64,000 nucleotides of DNA from Bacteroidota bacterium (GTDB taxonomy: Bacteria; Bacteroidota; Bacteroidia; 2-12-FULL-35-15), in assembly GCA_025963725.1 (NCBI GenBank), contig JAOQAE010000002.1, positions 1,241,765-1,305,764 on the forward strand. Reading direction: 5' to 3'. The notes under the pieces were generated by a model. That model did not search any database, was not told the DNA's origin, and saw only the letters and a list, made by a program, of their open reading frames with translations. The position numbers and the translations under genes are program-made. Within the stretch, counting starts at the first letter, position 1; each line of letters starts with the position of its first letter. Shown here in pieces: positions 7,896 through 16,937 of this stretch.

Positions 7896-10178
7896 ATGAA
7901 GGCAAAATTATTTTTGTTAGGATCACTGATTTGCATTTTTAATACAGTTTTTTCCCAGGGCAATAAATCCGATTACCGCGAAAATTTCACGCAGGGCAAC
8001 CTGCTGATCCTCGAGCAAAATTATCCGCTTGCGCTGAAATATTTCCTGGATGCGTATAAAATAGATTCCACCAACGCCAACATCAACTACAAGCTGGGCT
8101 TTTGCTACCTGCAATCTGCCAATGAAAAAAGCAAAGCGCTGCCCTTCCTCGAAAAGGCCGTTCAGAACGTGAGCCACAATTACAATGACCTGGAGCCAAG
8201 AGAAAAAAAAGCTCCCGAAAATGCCTATTACCTGCTCGGCATGGCATACCGCCTTGCCAACCGCTTTACCGAATCCACAGCCTATTTCAATAAGTTCAAG
8301 GACATTGTGGGCGACCGCAACAAAGAGCTCGCCGCTGATCTCAGCAAGCAGGTGGAGACCAATTTCACAGCCATCGAATTCAGCAAGGATACAACAGTAG
8401 TGAGCATCGTAAACCTCGGCGACAGTGTGAACAGCTCTTACCCTGAATACAGCCCGCTCGTTTCCGCGGATGAATCAACCCTCATCTTTACCTCCCGCAG
8501 GCCGGGCAGCACAGGGAACGATAAAACCGACAACGACCAGTTCTTTGAAGATATTTACGTGTGTACCAAGCGCGACGACGGCACCTGGTCATCGCCCAAA
8601 TCCATCGGGCTGAACATCAACACCAACGACAATGAAGCCGACATCGGGCTTTCGGCCGACGGGCAGCAGCTGTTCGTGTACCGCGGCGTGAACGGCGGCG
8701 ATATTTATTACAGTACCCTTGAGGGCGAAACATGGAGCAACCTCATTGCCATGAACGCCAACATCAATACAAAAGCATGGGAAACGCATGCAACCGTAAG
8801 CGTTGATGGCAACACGCTTTATTTTGTGAGCGACAGAAAAGAAGGCGGCTACGGCGGGCGCGATATATGGCGCTGCGTAAAGCTTCCGAACGGACAATGG
8901 AGCATGCCATTGAACCTCGGGCCGAAGATCAACACGCAATACGACGAAGATGCGCCATTCATCCACCCCGACGGCGTAACGCTGTTCTTCAGCTCCACCG
9001 GGCATAAGAACATGGGAGGCTTTGATGTGTTCAAAGCCACGAAGGACGACGAAGGAAAATGGTCGGAGCCGGAAAACCTGAAAGCCCCGATCAACACTAC
9101 CGATGATGATATTTTTTATGTGCAGTCGGTAGATGGCAAAAGAGGTTATTTATCATCCGTACGCCCCAACGGCAAAGGAGAAAAGGACATTTACATGCTC
9201 ACCTACGAGCAGAGCATTGTGGAGCCCCTCGCCCTGCTAAAGGGTTACTTAACATTTAATGGGACCACCAAAGTGCCGGCAAATGTGCAGATCATGGCTA
9301 CAGATATGGAAAGCGGGCTTGTGGTGCAGGATGTGAAGCCGAACAGCGTAACCGGAAAATACATCATGATCCTGAACCCGGGAACCGAAGGCAAAACCTA
9401 CACCCTCAGCTTTGATGCGGAAGGTTACCAGCCGGTGAACGAAACCATTACCATTCCCGCTAACTCTTCTTACCAGGAGATCAGCAAGGAGCTCCTGATG
9501 AGGGTGATCAACATGGAAAGCAAGGTGCTTGGAACCATCAGCGTAACGGGAAAGGTTGGGAATGAAGAGAACAAGCTCATCCCGGGCGTGAAGATCATCA
9601 TCAAGGACAACCTTTCCGGGAAGCTCATTGATACCTACTACACTTCTGCCGATTCGGGCTCTTATTATTTTGTGCTCAACCGCGGGCAGAACTACAACAT
9701 TTCCTACGAAGCAGACGGATACCTGTTCCAGTCGGAAAACGTGAATGTTCCAAAGCAGCCGGAGTTCTCCACGCTTACAAAGAACATCACCCTCGAAAAA
9801 GTAAAGGCCGGCGCGAAGATCGTTCTGAACAACATTTTCTTCGACTCTAACAAAGCTACGCTCAGGAAGGAATCCAACCTGGAGCTCGAAAAAGTGATCC
9901 AGCTGATGAAGGACTATCCGGAGCTGAAGATCGAGGTGGCAGGACATACCGACAGCAAAGGGAACGATGCTGCCAACCTGAAGTTGTCGCAGACGCGCTC
10001 ACAGGCAGTAGTTACAGCCCTCGCCAAGAAAGGCATCGATGCAAAGCGCCTTGTGGCGAAAGGATATGGAGAAACCGTACCGGTGGCTTCCAACACGCTT
10101 CCAAATGGCAAACCCGACCTGAAGGGAATGCAGATGAACAGGAGGGTGGAATTAAAGATCCTCGAAGCAAACAAATAG
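7896..10178 (+). CDS. PorE-like protein 3: TPR, PD40 propeller, two regulatory-like domains, canonical OmpA
   Basis: A 760-residue secreted protein: signal peptide ending near TVFSQG, TPR-like helices (about 25-150), PD40 blades (SRRPGSTGNDKTDNDQFFED, LYFVSDRKEGGYGGRDIW). Two carboxypeptidase-regulatory/Ig-like segments follow (about 440-540 and 545-640), then a standard OmpA domain with FFDSNKATL, GHTDSKGNDAANLKLSQTRS and GYGETVPVASN. The Asp and Arg expected to bind diaminopimelate are present, so peptidoglycan anchoring is likely. The N-terminal third is the closest match within the array to PorE-like protein 4 (for example TNANINYKLGFCYLQS against TANINFKLGFCYLKT), suggesting a recent duplication. 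It has its own strong promoter. Confidence 0.87.
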   Translation: MKAKLFLLGSLICIFNTVFSQGNKSDYRENFTQGNLLILEQNYPLALKYFLDAYKIDSTNANINYKLGFCYLQSANEKSKALPFLEKAVQNVSHNYNDLEPREKKAPENAYYLLGMAYRLANRFTESTAYFNKFKDIVGDRNKELAADLSKQVETNFTAIEFSKDTTVVSIVNLGDSVNSSYPEYSPLVSADESTLIFTSRRPGSTGNDKTDNDQFFEDIYVCTKRDDGTWSSPKSIGLNINTNDNEADIGLSADGQQLFVYRGVNGGDIYYSTLEGETWSNLIAMNANINTKAWETHATVSVDGNTLYFVSDRKEGGYGGRDIWRCVKLPNGQWSMPLNLGPKINTQYDEDAPFIHPDGVTLFFSSTGHKNMGGFDVFKATKDDEGKWSEPENLKAPINTTDDDIFYVQSVDGKRGYLSSVRPNGKGEKDIYMLTYEQSIVEPLALLKGYLTFNGTTKVPANVQIMATDMESGLVVQDVKPNSVTGKYIMILNPGTEGKTYTLSFDAEGYQPVNETITIPANSSYQEISKELLMRVINMESKVLGTISVTGKVGNEENKLIPGVKIIIKDNLSGKLIDTYYTSADSGSYYFVLNRGQNYNISYEADGYLFQSENVNVPKQPEFSTLTKNITLEKVKAGAKIVLNNIFFDSNKATLRKESNLELEKVIQLMKDYPELKIEVAGHTDSKGNDAANLKLSQTRSQAVVTALAKKGIDAKRLVAKGYGETVPVASNTLPNGKPDLKGMQMNRRVELKILEANK

Positions 10179-10247
10179 CCCGGAACACTCATTACCTGAT
10201 TGTTAATTACTTTTTACCTCCCCGGGGGTTTGTTGTCTATATTTTAA

Positions 10248-10255
10248 TATTTTTG
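10248..10255 (+). promoter_or_regulatory. -7 box upstream of PorE-like gene 4
   Basis: TATTTTTG matches TAnnTTTG. A TTTG at 10229-10232 is only 15 bases upstream, shorter than the usual 19, so promoter strength is uncertain. The start codon is 64 bases downstream. Confidence 0.4.
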
Positions 10256-10318
10256 CTTGATTTTTAACCACGTAAATGGTTATTTAAACTATTGAATAAC
10301 GGTATTTAACTGATTCAA

Positions 10319-12784
10319 ATGCAAAGATATACTACTCTCCTTTTCTTCTTTCTCCTCATACACTTATCAACAAATGCCCAGGACAAGGCAGGGTACCGTG
10401 AAAAATTCACAGAAGGAAATTACCTCATCCTTGAAGGCAATTACGCCCGCGCGCTGAAAGCCTTCCAGGAAGCATACCAGCTCGATTCCAGCACTGCAAA
10501 CATCAATTTCAAGCTCGGCTTCTGCTACCTGAAAACCGTTACCGAAAAAAGCAAAGCCCTGCCTTACCTTGAAAAAGCCGTTTTAAACACCACGAAGAAC
10601 TACGTTGATATGGAGCCCCGTGAAAAGGCCGCTCCTGTAAACGCCTACTACTACTACGGCGAAGCGCTTCACCTCAACTACAAGTTCGACGAGGCCATTG
10701 CCAACTATGAAAAATTCAAATCCTTCCTGAAGCCCAAACAGGTTGAAATGATCAGGGATATCGACCGCCACATCGAGATCAGCAATACAGCAAAAACATT
10801 TGTTGCCGGCCCTATCCCGGTTGTGATCACCAACCTCGGCGACAGCATCAACTCGCCTTACCCCGATTACAGCCCCGTTCTGTCGGCCGATGAAAGCACG
10901 ATCATCTTTACCTCCCGCAGGCCCGGAAGCACCGGTGGCGACAAAACCGATGAGGACCAATTCTACGAAGACATTTACATCTCTTACCGCAAGCCCGACA
11001 GCACCTGGACCATACCCGTGTCCATCAGCGCAAACGTAAACTCCATTACACACGAGGCCTCCGTGGGCTTAACCGCAGATGCACAAACATTGCTCATCTA
11101 CAAAGACGGCAACGGCGGCGATATTTATTTCAGCACGCTCGACGGGAACAACTGGACCTTTCCGCAGCAGATGGGATCCGACATTAACAGTCCGAACTGG
11201 GAAACCAGCGCCTGCTTAACCCCTGACGGGAATACGCTGTATTTTGTGAGCGACCGCAAGGAAGGCGGAATGGGCGGCAGGGACATCTGGAAATGCGTGA
11301 AATTACCGAACGGCAAATGGAGCCGCGCTGTGAACCTCGGCGCTCCTATCAATACGCCTTACGATGAGGAATCGCCCTTCATTCACCCCAGCGGAAATGT
11401 CCTCTTCTTCAGCTCGAAAGGACACCAGACCATTGGCGGCTTCGATATTTTCTTCTCCACGAGAGGCGAGAACGGCTGGGATGAGCCTTTGAATATCGGC
11501 TACCCGATCAACACCACCGACGACGATGTATTTTACGTTACCTCTCCCGATGGAAAGCGCGGGTATTACTCCTCCTCCTCCCGTGCTGAAGGCTACGGCG
11601 AAAAGGATATTTACATGATCAGTATCCCGGAAAGAAAAGAGCAGCCGCTCGTGCTCATCAAAGGGGTGATCATTCCTGCTGCAGGAACGCAGCTGCCGAA
11701 CAACCTCGAGATCGTCGCCACCAATAATGAAACAGGTATTGTTACAGGGGTTTACAAGCCGCTGATGCGCGACGGGTCTTTCACCATCATCATTCCGCCG
11801 AACAGCAATTATACGTTGTCCTACCAGCAGAACGGAGAGGAGTTCTATTCCGAGGTGATGGATGTGCCGGCTGATGCCGCTTACCAGGAGATCAACCGCG
11901 AGGTGCGCTTAAAAGGCGTCAACTTCGGCCAGCCGGTTTCGGTTGACCACAAGGACAGCACGCAAAACACGAGGCCTGGCAATACTGACAAACCCGTTAC
12001 CGACAAGCCGGTAACCAACAAGGAGATCTCGTATGTTTCCGTAGGCGGAAGGATCTTCGACAAGGACAACAAGCCGATGAACAACATGAAGGTGAACCTG
12101 ATGAATTCCGAAGGACAGATCATCGGCACAACTACCAGCGATGCGCTTGGCTGGTTCCTGTTCTCTGAGCTTCCGCAGAATGCGAATTACATAGTAGCGC
12201 TGGAAGAGGAAGACACCGAGATAGGTAAAAAATCATTTGTAGAATTCCGCGATTCGAAAGGAAACGTGATCAAAACGAAAAGCCTGGGCTCGGGCAAATT
12301 CCAGATGGCATCCAGCAATACAACCGTTAAGTTCAAGGCCAAAGCCAAATCTACCGCTTCACCAGCCACGCCTGTGGTCGCACATCACGAAGCGCTGGCA
12401 TCGGTAGACAAGCTGAACTTTAAAATGAACTTCAAATACAACGTTACGGAAACGGATGTAAATGATGAGCCTTTCAAACAGTTCATCGACAACATCATGG
12501 AGCTGTATGCAAAGAACGGCAAGGTGAGCCTGAAGATCGAATCCAGCGCATCCACAGTGCCTACCCGCTCGTACGGCGGCTCAAACAAGCAGCTTTCGAT
12601 AGCGCGCGCGGAGAAAGGAAAGGAGCAGATCCTGGCAGCCCTGAAGGACAAAGGGGCTGATCTTTCGAAGGTCACCGTTACCAGCATGAAATCGTTTGTG
12701 GGCGGCCCGCAATACAGCGTGGATTACCTGCAGAACAAAGAGCAATACGAGCGGTTCCAGTTCATTAAGATCAGCGCTTACTAA
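10319..12784 (+). CDS. PorE-like protein 4: TPR, PD40 propeller, two regulatory-like domains, degenerate OmpA-like domain
   Basis: At 821 residues this is the longest of the array. A signal peptide (to about TNAQ) precedes TPR-like repeats and PD40 blades (SRRPGSTGGDKTDEDQFYED, VSDRKEGGMGGRDIWKC). Then come a regulatory-like domain, a linker with repeated DKPVTDKPV, and a second CarboxypepD_reg-like domain (VGGRIFDKDNKPMNNMKVN). The C-terminal OmpA-like region resembles that of paralogue 1, not its closest N-terminal relative: it reads LKIESSASTVPTRSYGG and ends ERFQFIKISAY, with the Asp of the peptidoglycan site missing. It probably no longer grips peptidoglycan in the standard way. A strong terminator follows, ending the transcription unit. 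Confidence 0.85.
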   Translation: MQRYTTLLFFFLLIHLSTNAQDKAGYREKFTEGNYLILEGNYARALKAFQEAYQLDSSTANINFKLGFCYLKTVTEKSKALPYLEKAVLNTTKNYVDMEPREKAAPVNAYYYYGEALHLNYKFDEAIANYEKFKSFLKPKQVEMIRDIDRHIEISNTAKTFVAGPIPVVITNLGDSINSPYPDYSPVLSADESTIIFTSRRPGSTGGDKTDEDQFYEDIYISYRKPDSTWTIPVSISANVNSITHEASVGLTADAQTLLIYKDGNGGDIYFSTLDGNNWTFPQQMGSDINSPNWETSACLTPDGNTLYFVSDRKEGGMGGRDIWKCVKLPNGKWSRAVNLGAPINTPYDEESPFIHPSGNVLFFSSKGHQTIGGFDIFFSTRGENGWDEPLNIGYPINTTDDDVFYVTSPDGKRGYYSSSSRAEGYGEKDIYMISIPERKEQPLVLIKGVIIPAAGTQLPNNLEIVATNNETGIVTGVYKPLMRDGSFTIIIPPNSNYTLSYQQNGEEFYSEVMDVPADAAYQEINREVRLKGVNFGQPVSVDHKDSTQNTRPGNTDKPVTDKPVTNKEISYVSVGGRIFDKDNKPMNNMKVNLMNSEGQIIGTTTSDALGWFLFSELPQNANYIVALEEEDTEIGKKSFVEFRDSKGNVIKTKSLGSGKFQMASSNTTVKFKAKAKSTASPATPVVAHHEALASVDKLNFKMNFKYNVTETDVNDEPFKQFIDNIMELYAKNGKVSLKIESSASTVPTRSYGGSNKQLSIARAEKGKEQILAALKDKGADLSKVTVTSMKSFVGGPQYSVDYLQNKEQYERFQFIKISAY

Positions 12785-12798
12785 GCAGCATTATTCAG

Positions 12799-12830
12799 GC
12801 CCTCCGCATCCCGCGGAGGGCTTTTTTTTT
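12799..12830 (+). terminator. Rho-independent terminator after PorE-like gene 4
   Basis: A 9-bp GC-rich perfect stem (12799-12807 with 12813-12821), a 5-base loop, then nine Ts. Confidence 0.93.
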
Positions 12831-12909
12831 AGCAATTTCTTCAAAAGCAAAAACATTTTTTGTACTTTGGTACCAAACTTGGTTTTCCATTGAGACAAAG
12901 AACATTCGT

Positions 12910-14487
12910 GTGAAAAAGCGTATCCATAATTTTCTGTTCAGGGCATTTATTCTTTTGATTGCTTTTGCCGGCAACCACCCGGACCTTGGGGCTCAAACCA
13001 CAAAATTCATTGATCCGAGGGAAGCAAAAGAGCACTTCTCACATTATAACTTTCTGGCTGCCATCTCCGTGTACAAGCAGCTGCTCAAGCAGGAGCCCAC
13101 AAATGAAGACTACAACCACAAGCTCGGCCTCTGTTACCTCTACACCAACATCAATAAGGCCCTTGCCATCCCTTACCTCGAAACAGCAAGCAAGCAGGAT
13201 AAAGCCCCGAAGGAGGTTTGGTTCGACCTTGGCATGGCCTACCAGTATGCTGCAAAGTTTGACGATGCCATCAAAGCCTTTACAAAATACAAGGCAACTA
13301 TAACTCCCAAGGATAAGGAATACGAAAAGGTGGAGCACCAGATAGAGACCTGCAACAACGGCAAGGAATACATCAAGCATCCCGTAAACGTCACCTTCCA
13401 GAACCTCGGAAAAGAGATCAATTCCGAATATCCCGATTACTATCCTTTTGTTACGCCAACTGAATCGTTCATCGTGTTCACTTCCCGCAGGAAGGACAAC
13501 ATCGGCGGACAGGTGGAAGTGGATGGCTACTATTCTTCCGACATCTGGATGGCTACGCCCAACGGCGATGTGTGGACCAAGCCCAAGAACATGGGCGCGC
13601 TGGTGAACACCCGCTATGATGAGCAGGCTGTGGGCCTTACGCCCGACGGCAACATGATGCTGATGTACATCGATCACATCGACAGCCTCGGGAACATTTA
13701 TTCCTCCATCAGCAAGGCCGGCACCTTCCAGCGGATGAAAAAGCTGAACAGCAATGTGAACTCCGACTTTGAAACCGCAGGGTCCATCACGCCTGACGGG
13801 AATATCATCTTCTTCGCCAGCAAGCGGGAAGGCAGCCTGGGCGAAACCGACATTTACATGGCGCGCAAGCTGCCGAACGGGCTCTGGGCAATGGCGCAGA
13901 ACCTTGGCAGCGTAGTGAACACCAAGTACAAGGAAGATTTCCCGCAGATAGCGCCCGATGGCAAAACGCTTTATTTTTCATCGCAGGGACATGACGGCAT
14001 GGGCGATTTCGACCTTTTCCAGACCACCTGGAATGAAGAGGACAATACCTGGAGCACACCGAAAAACCTGGGCTACCCGATCAACTCGGCAGGCGACGAC
14101 CGCTGCATCTCCTTCACGCAGGATAACCGTGTGGCGTATCTTTCCGCTGCCCGCGACGGAGGCTTCGGCGATCTCGACATCTACAGGGTAAAGTTCAATG
14201 ATTCGGACGATAAGTTCACCGTGCTGCTTGGCTATGTAAATGCCGCCGACAGCAGCAAAAATGTTTCATCGTTCGTAACCATCAAGGACCTGAAAAATGC
14301 GGATGTGGCGGATTTCACCTACACTCCCAATCCGAAAACAGGAAAGTTCCTGATGGCGCTCCCGCCAAGCAAATACCAGATCACGATAGAAGCCGATGGC
14401 TATAAAACGCTTACCGACACCTTCTTTATTTTCGACATCGGCGTTGCACAAAACGAAAGCAAAAAAGTATATACGCTGCAAAAGTGA
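12910..14487 (+). CDS. PorE-like protein 5: TPR, PD40 propeller, regulatory-like domain, no OmpA domain
   Basis: A 525-residue secreted protein with a GTG start followed by a signal peptide (about 1-29, ending GAQ). It has TPR-like helices (FLAAISVYKQLLKQEPTNED), PD40 blades (IIFFASKREGSLGETDIYMA, LYFSSQGHDGMGDFDLF) and a C-terminal beta domain (VLLGYVNAADSSKNVSSFV to the end). Translation stops where its four upstream paralogues continue into an OmpA-like domain. I see no leftover OmpA coding sequence in the 30 bases before the next gene, so the loss is clean and not a fresh frameshift. It probably acts as a soluble periplasmic or surface propeller without wall anchoring. A terminator separates it from paralogue 4. 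Confidence 0.83.
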   Translation: MKKRIHNFLFRAFILLIAFAGNHPDLGAQTTKFIDPREAKEHFSHYNFLAAISVYKQLLKQEPTNEDYNHKLGLCYLYTNINKALAIPYLETASKQDKAPKEVWFDLGMAYQYAAKFDDAIKAFTKYKATITPKDKEYEKVEHQIETCNNGKEYIKHPVNVTFQNLGKEINSEYPDYYPFVTPTESFIVFTSRRKDNIGGQVEVDGYYSSDIWMATPNGDVWTKPKNMGALVNTRYDEQAVGLTPDGNMMLMYIDHIDSLGNIYSSISKAGTFQRMKKLNSNVNSDFETAGSITPDGNIIFFASKREGSLGETDIYMARKLPNGLWAMAQNLGSVVNTKYKEDFPQIAPDGKTLYFSSQGHDGMGDFDLFQTTWNEEDNTWSTPKNLGYPINSAGDDRCISFTQDNRVAYLSAARDGGFGDLDIYRVKFNDSDDKFTVLLGYVNAADSSKNVSSFVTIKDLKNADVADFTYTPNPKTGKFLMALPPSKYQITIEADGYKTLTDTFFIFDIGVAQNESKKVYTLQK

Positions 14488-14517
14488 CCTGCTTTAACCA
14501 TACTTAAAAACCTTTAA

Positions 14518-15330
14518 ATGATCCAGCTGAACCTTACCCGTCCCATCGCTTTTTTCGACCTTGAAACTACGGGGGTGAATGTTGCTTCCGACAGAATCGT
14601 GGAGATCTCCATACTTAAAATTTCGCCGGATGGGACAAAGGAAATAAAGACCAAGCGGATCAACCCTACGATCCCAATTCCGCTACAGTCGTCGGAAGTG
14701 CACGGCATTTACGACAAGGATGTGGAGCACGAGCCGGTTTTCAAAGCCATCGCGAAAAGCCTCTCCGACTTTTTAAAGAACTGCGACCTTGCAGGGTACA
14801 ACTCCAACAAATTCGATATCCCCATCCTTGTGGAGGAATTTTTAAGGGCCGAAGTGGAATTCGATATTTCGAACAGGAGGTTCGTGGATGTGCAGAACAT
14901 CTTCCACCAGATGGAACAGCGCACGCTCAGGGCCGCCTATAAATTTTACTGCGGAAAAGAGATTGTGAATGCCCACAGCGCACAGGCCGATATTGAAGCC
15001 ACATACGAAGTGTTTTTGGCGCAGCTTGAAAAATACCAGGGTGTTGAATACGAAGATAAAAAAGGGAACAAGAGCTTTCCGGTGGTTAACGACATCAAGG
15101 CCCTGCACGATTTTACCAACATCAACAAGAACGCCGACCTTGCGGGAAGGATCATTTTCAACGACAAAGGCGTGGAGGTGTTCAACTTCGGAAAGCATGC
15201 CGGCAAGCCCGTTGAGCAGGTGCTGAAGGATGAGCCTTCATATTATGCATGGATGATGAACGGGGATTTTCCGCTGTACACAAAAAAAGTGCTTACCGAC
15301 ATCAAGCTGAGAATGGCGTTCAACAGGTAA
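14518..15330 (+). CDS. DnaQ-like 3'-5' exonuclease (DEDDh) with C-terminal extra domain
   Basis: A 270-residue cytosolic nuclease of the DNA polymerase III epsilon superfamily. Exo I is FFDLETTGV (metal-binding Asp14 and Glu16), Exo II is GYNSNKFDIPIL, and Exo III is AHSAQADIEAT with the His five residues before the Asp that marks the DEDDh subclass. The C-terminal 60 or so residues (FNFGKHAGKPVEQVLKDEP) form the small GKHxG-type domain seen in many Bacteroidota homologues and in DUF3820 proteins. Likely role: DNA repair or proofreading or RNA trimming; substrate not determinable. It lies 30 bases after PorE-like gene 5. Confidence 0.88.
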   Translation: MIQLNLTRPIAFFDLETTGVNVASDRIVEISILKISPDGTKEIKTKRINPTIPIPLQSSEVHGIYDKDVEHEPVFKAIAKSLSDFLKNCDLAGYNSNKFDIPILVEEFLRAEVEFDISNRRFVDVQNIFHQMEQRTLRAAYKFYCGKEIVNAHSAQADIEATYEVFLAQLEKYQGVEYEDKKGNKSFPVVNDIKALHDFTNINKNADLAGRIIFNDKGVEVFNFGKHAGKPVEQVLKDEPSYYAWMMNGDFPLYTKKVLTDIKLRMAFNR

Positions 15331-15361
15331 ATTTTCGTATTAACTTTCAGTAATCAGATCT

Positions 15362-15967
15362 ATGAAAATCATTTGTATTGGCAGGAATTATGCTGAGCAT
15401 GCAAAGGAAATGAATGCCGCCGTTCCCACGGAACCCGTGTTTTTCCTGAAGCCCGATACGGCGCTGATCAAAGACAACCAGCCCTTTTATTATCCCGACT
15501 TTTCCAAAGAGATCCACCATGAGGTGGAGCTTGTGCTGAAGATCAGCAAGGCGGGAAAAAATATCGAGCAGGAGTTTGCGCATAAATACTATGAAGAAAT
15601 TGGCATAGGAATTGACTTTACAGCACGCGACATACAGGCAAAATGCAAAGAAAAAGGATTGCCCTGGGAAAAAGCGAAAGCCTTCGACGGCTCCGCCCCG
15701 GTGGGAAGCTTTATCAATAAAAAAGAGCTTCCCGCATCCATCGGCTTTCATTTGAATGTAAATGGAAAAACGGTGCAGAAGGGAAATACAAAAGACCTGC
15801 TCTTTTCATTTGACGCCGTTGTTGCATACGTTTCAAAGTTCTTCACCTTAAAAACAGGCGACCTGATCTACACCGGCACACCGGAAGGCGTTGGCCCGGT
15901 AGCGATCGGCGACCGTTTGGAAGCTTACCTCGAAGAGCAGAAACTATTGAGTTTTGAAATCAGGTAA
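15362..15967 (+). CDS. Fumarylacetoacetate hydrolase family protein
   Basis: A 201-residue member of the FAH fold, which hydrolyses or decarboxylates beta-keto acids using a divalent metal. Visible family signatures: IGRNYAEHAKEM near the N-terminus, PVFFLKPDTAL, the metal-binding HHEVELVLKI block, DFTARDIQAKCKEKGLPW, and the C-terminal YTGTPEGVGPV. The length fits the short single-domain acylpyruvase/oxaloacetate-decarboxylase subgroup and not full fumarylacetoacetase. It follows the exonuclease by 31 bases and precedes the DUF4197 lipoprotein by 23 bases, so the three are probably one operon. Confidence 0.9.
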   Translation: MKIICIGRNYAEHAKEMNAAVPTEPVFFLKPDTALIKDNQPFYYPDFSKEIHHEVELVLKISKAGKNIEQEFAHKYYEEIGIGIDFTARDIQAKCKEKGLPWEKAKAFDGSAPVGSFINKKELPASIGFHLNVNGKTVQKGNTKDLLFSFDAVVAYVSKFFTLKTGDLIYTGTPEGVGPVAIGDRLEAYLEEQKLLSFEIR

Positions 15968-15990
15968 AAAACACATTAAACAAACAAACT

Positions 15991-16749
15991 ATGAAAAAAA
16001 TACTTCTTGCTTGCATCGTAACGTTAGGTTTCTTCAGTTCCTGCGATTCACAAACACGTAAAAGAGTAGGCAGAGCGGCCTCTGACGCCGCCACCCAAAT
16101 ACTCAACAGCCAGACCGGCTCCGGCAGCTCCACCCCTCTTTCGAATGACGAGGTGATCAACGGACTAAAGGAAGCGCTGACGGTAGGCACCAACAATTCC
16201 ACCGCTTTTGCCTCCAAGCTGGATGGCTACTATAAAAACCCTGCGCTCTTCATTCCTTTTCCGGAAGAAGCAAAAAAGGTAAAGGAGTATGCAGTGCAGG
16301 CGGGACTTGGCTCACAGGTCGACAAATTTGAGATGACGCTCAACCGCGCTGCCGAAGAAGCGGCAAAGGATGCCGCCCCGGTATTCATTAATGCGGTAAA
16401 AAGCATGAGCATCACCGATGGCTTCGCGATCCTGAAAGGCGCCGACAATGCCGCCACACAATACCTGAAAGACAAGACAACTGCGGAGCTGATCCTGAAA
16501 TTCAGCCCGATCGTGCAGAAAGCCATCGACAAGGTGGAGCTTACCAAATACTGGAACCCTATCATCACGGCTTATAACAAAGTGCCATTTGTACAAAAGC
16601 AGAATCCCGACCTTACGGCCTATGTCACCGACCGCGCCATACAAGGGCTTTTCAAGCTCATCGCCGACGAGGAATTAAAGATCCGCAAGGACCCTGTTGC
16701 ACGTGTTACCGACATCCTGAAAAGGGTGTTTGGAAGCCTCGGGAAATAA
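15991..16749 (+). CDS. DUF4197 family lipoprotein
   Basis: A 252-residue protein with a lipoprotein signal peptide: hydrophobic core LACIVTLGFF followed by SSC (Cys about 18), so it is expected to be lipid-anchored in an envelope membrane. The body is mostly helical and carries sequence typical of DUF4197: EVINGLKEALTVGTNNS, YKNPALFIPFPEEAKKV, MTLNRAAEEAAKDAAPVF and TDILKRVFGSLGK at the end. Biochemical function is unknown. It is the last gene of the exonuclease-FAH-lipoprotein run and is followed by a terminator hairpin. Confidence 0.88.
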   Translation: MKKILLACIVTLGFFSSCDSQTRKRVGRAASDAATQILNSQTGSGSSTPLSNDEVINGLKEALTVGTNNSTAFASKLDGYYKNPALFIPFPEEAKKVKEYAVQAGLGSQVDKFEMTLNRAAEEAAKDAAPVFINAVKSMSITDGFAILKGADNAATQYLKDKTTAELILKFSPIVQKAIDKVELTKYWNPIITAYNKVPFVQKQNPDLTAYVTDRAIQGLFKLIADEELKIRKDPVARVTDILKRVFGSLGK

Positions 16750-16775
16750 GCGCCTGTTTTTCAACACTGTTCAAT

Positions 16776-16813
16776 GATACCGCAGCCCTCCCGGGGCTCC
16801 GGTATCTTTTTTT
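16776..16813 (+). terminator. Rho-independent terminator after the DUF4197 gene
   Basis: The stem GATACCG/CGGTATC continues after one mismatch into AGCCC/GGGCT; it is followed by seven Ts at 16807-16813. Confidence 0.88.
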
Positions 16814-16888
16814 GCGTCCGGATCAGTAAAAACTTACCATTAAAGTGGATTTTTGGCAGACGAAACGGAGCTGCATCCTTTTTTGTTC

Positions 16889-16896
16889 TATATTTG
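16889..16896 (+). promoter_or_regulatory. -7 box upstream of the giant cargo gene
   Basis: TATATTTG is a perfect TAnnTTTG match 41 bases before the preferred ATG. The nearest TTTG on the -33 side is too far away (16852-16855) for normal spacing. Confidence 0.45.
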
Positions 16897-16937
16897 ATAT
16901 CCCAAGCACAGAACAAAAAACTTATTATAATAAATAT

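Noticed and set aside
9249-9947. 232-residue antisense frame under PorE-like gene 3
   Set aside because: It is the mirror of a clearly coding frame with TPR/PD40/OmpA signatures; no recognisable domain, start context or separate promoter.
16845-16937. Upstream in-frame extension of the giant cargo
   Set aside because: It precedes the signal peptide and lies across the -7 box; the ATG at 16938 fits better.
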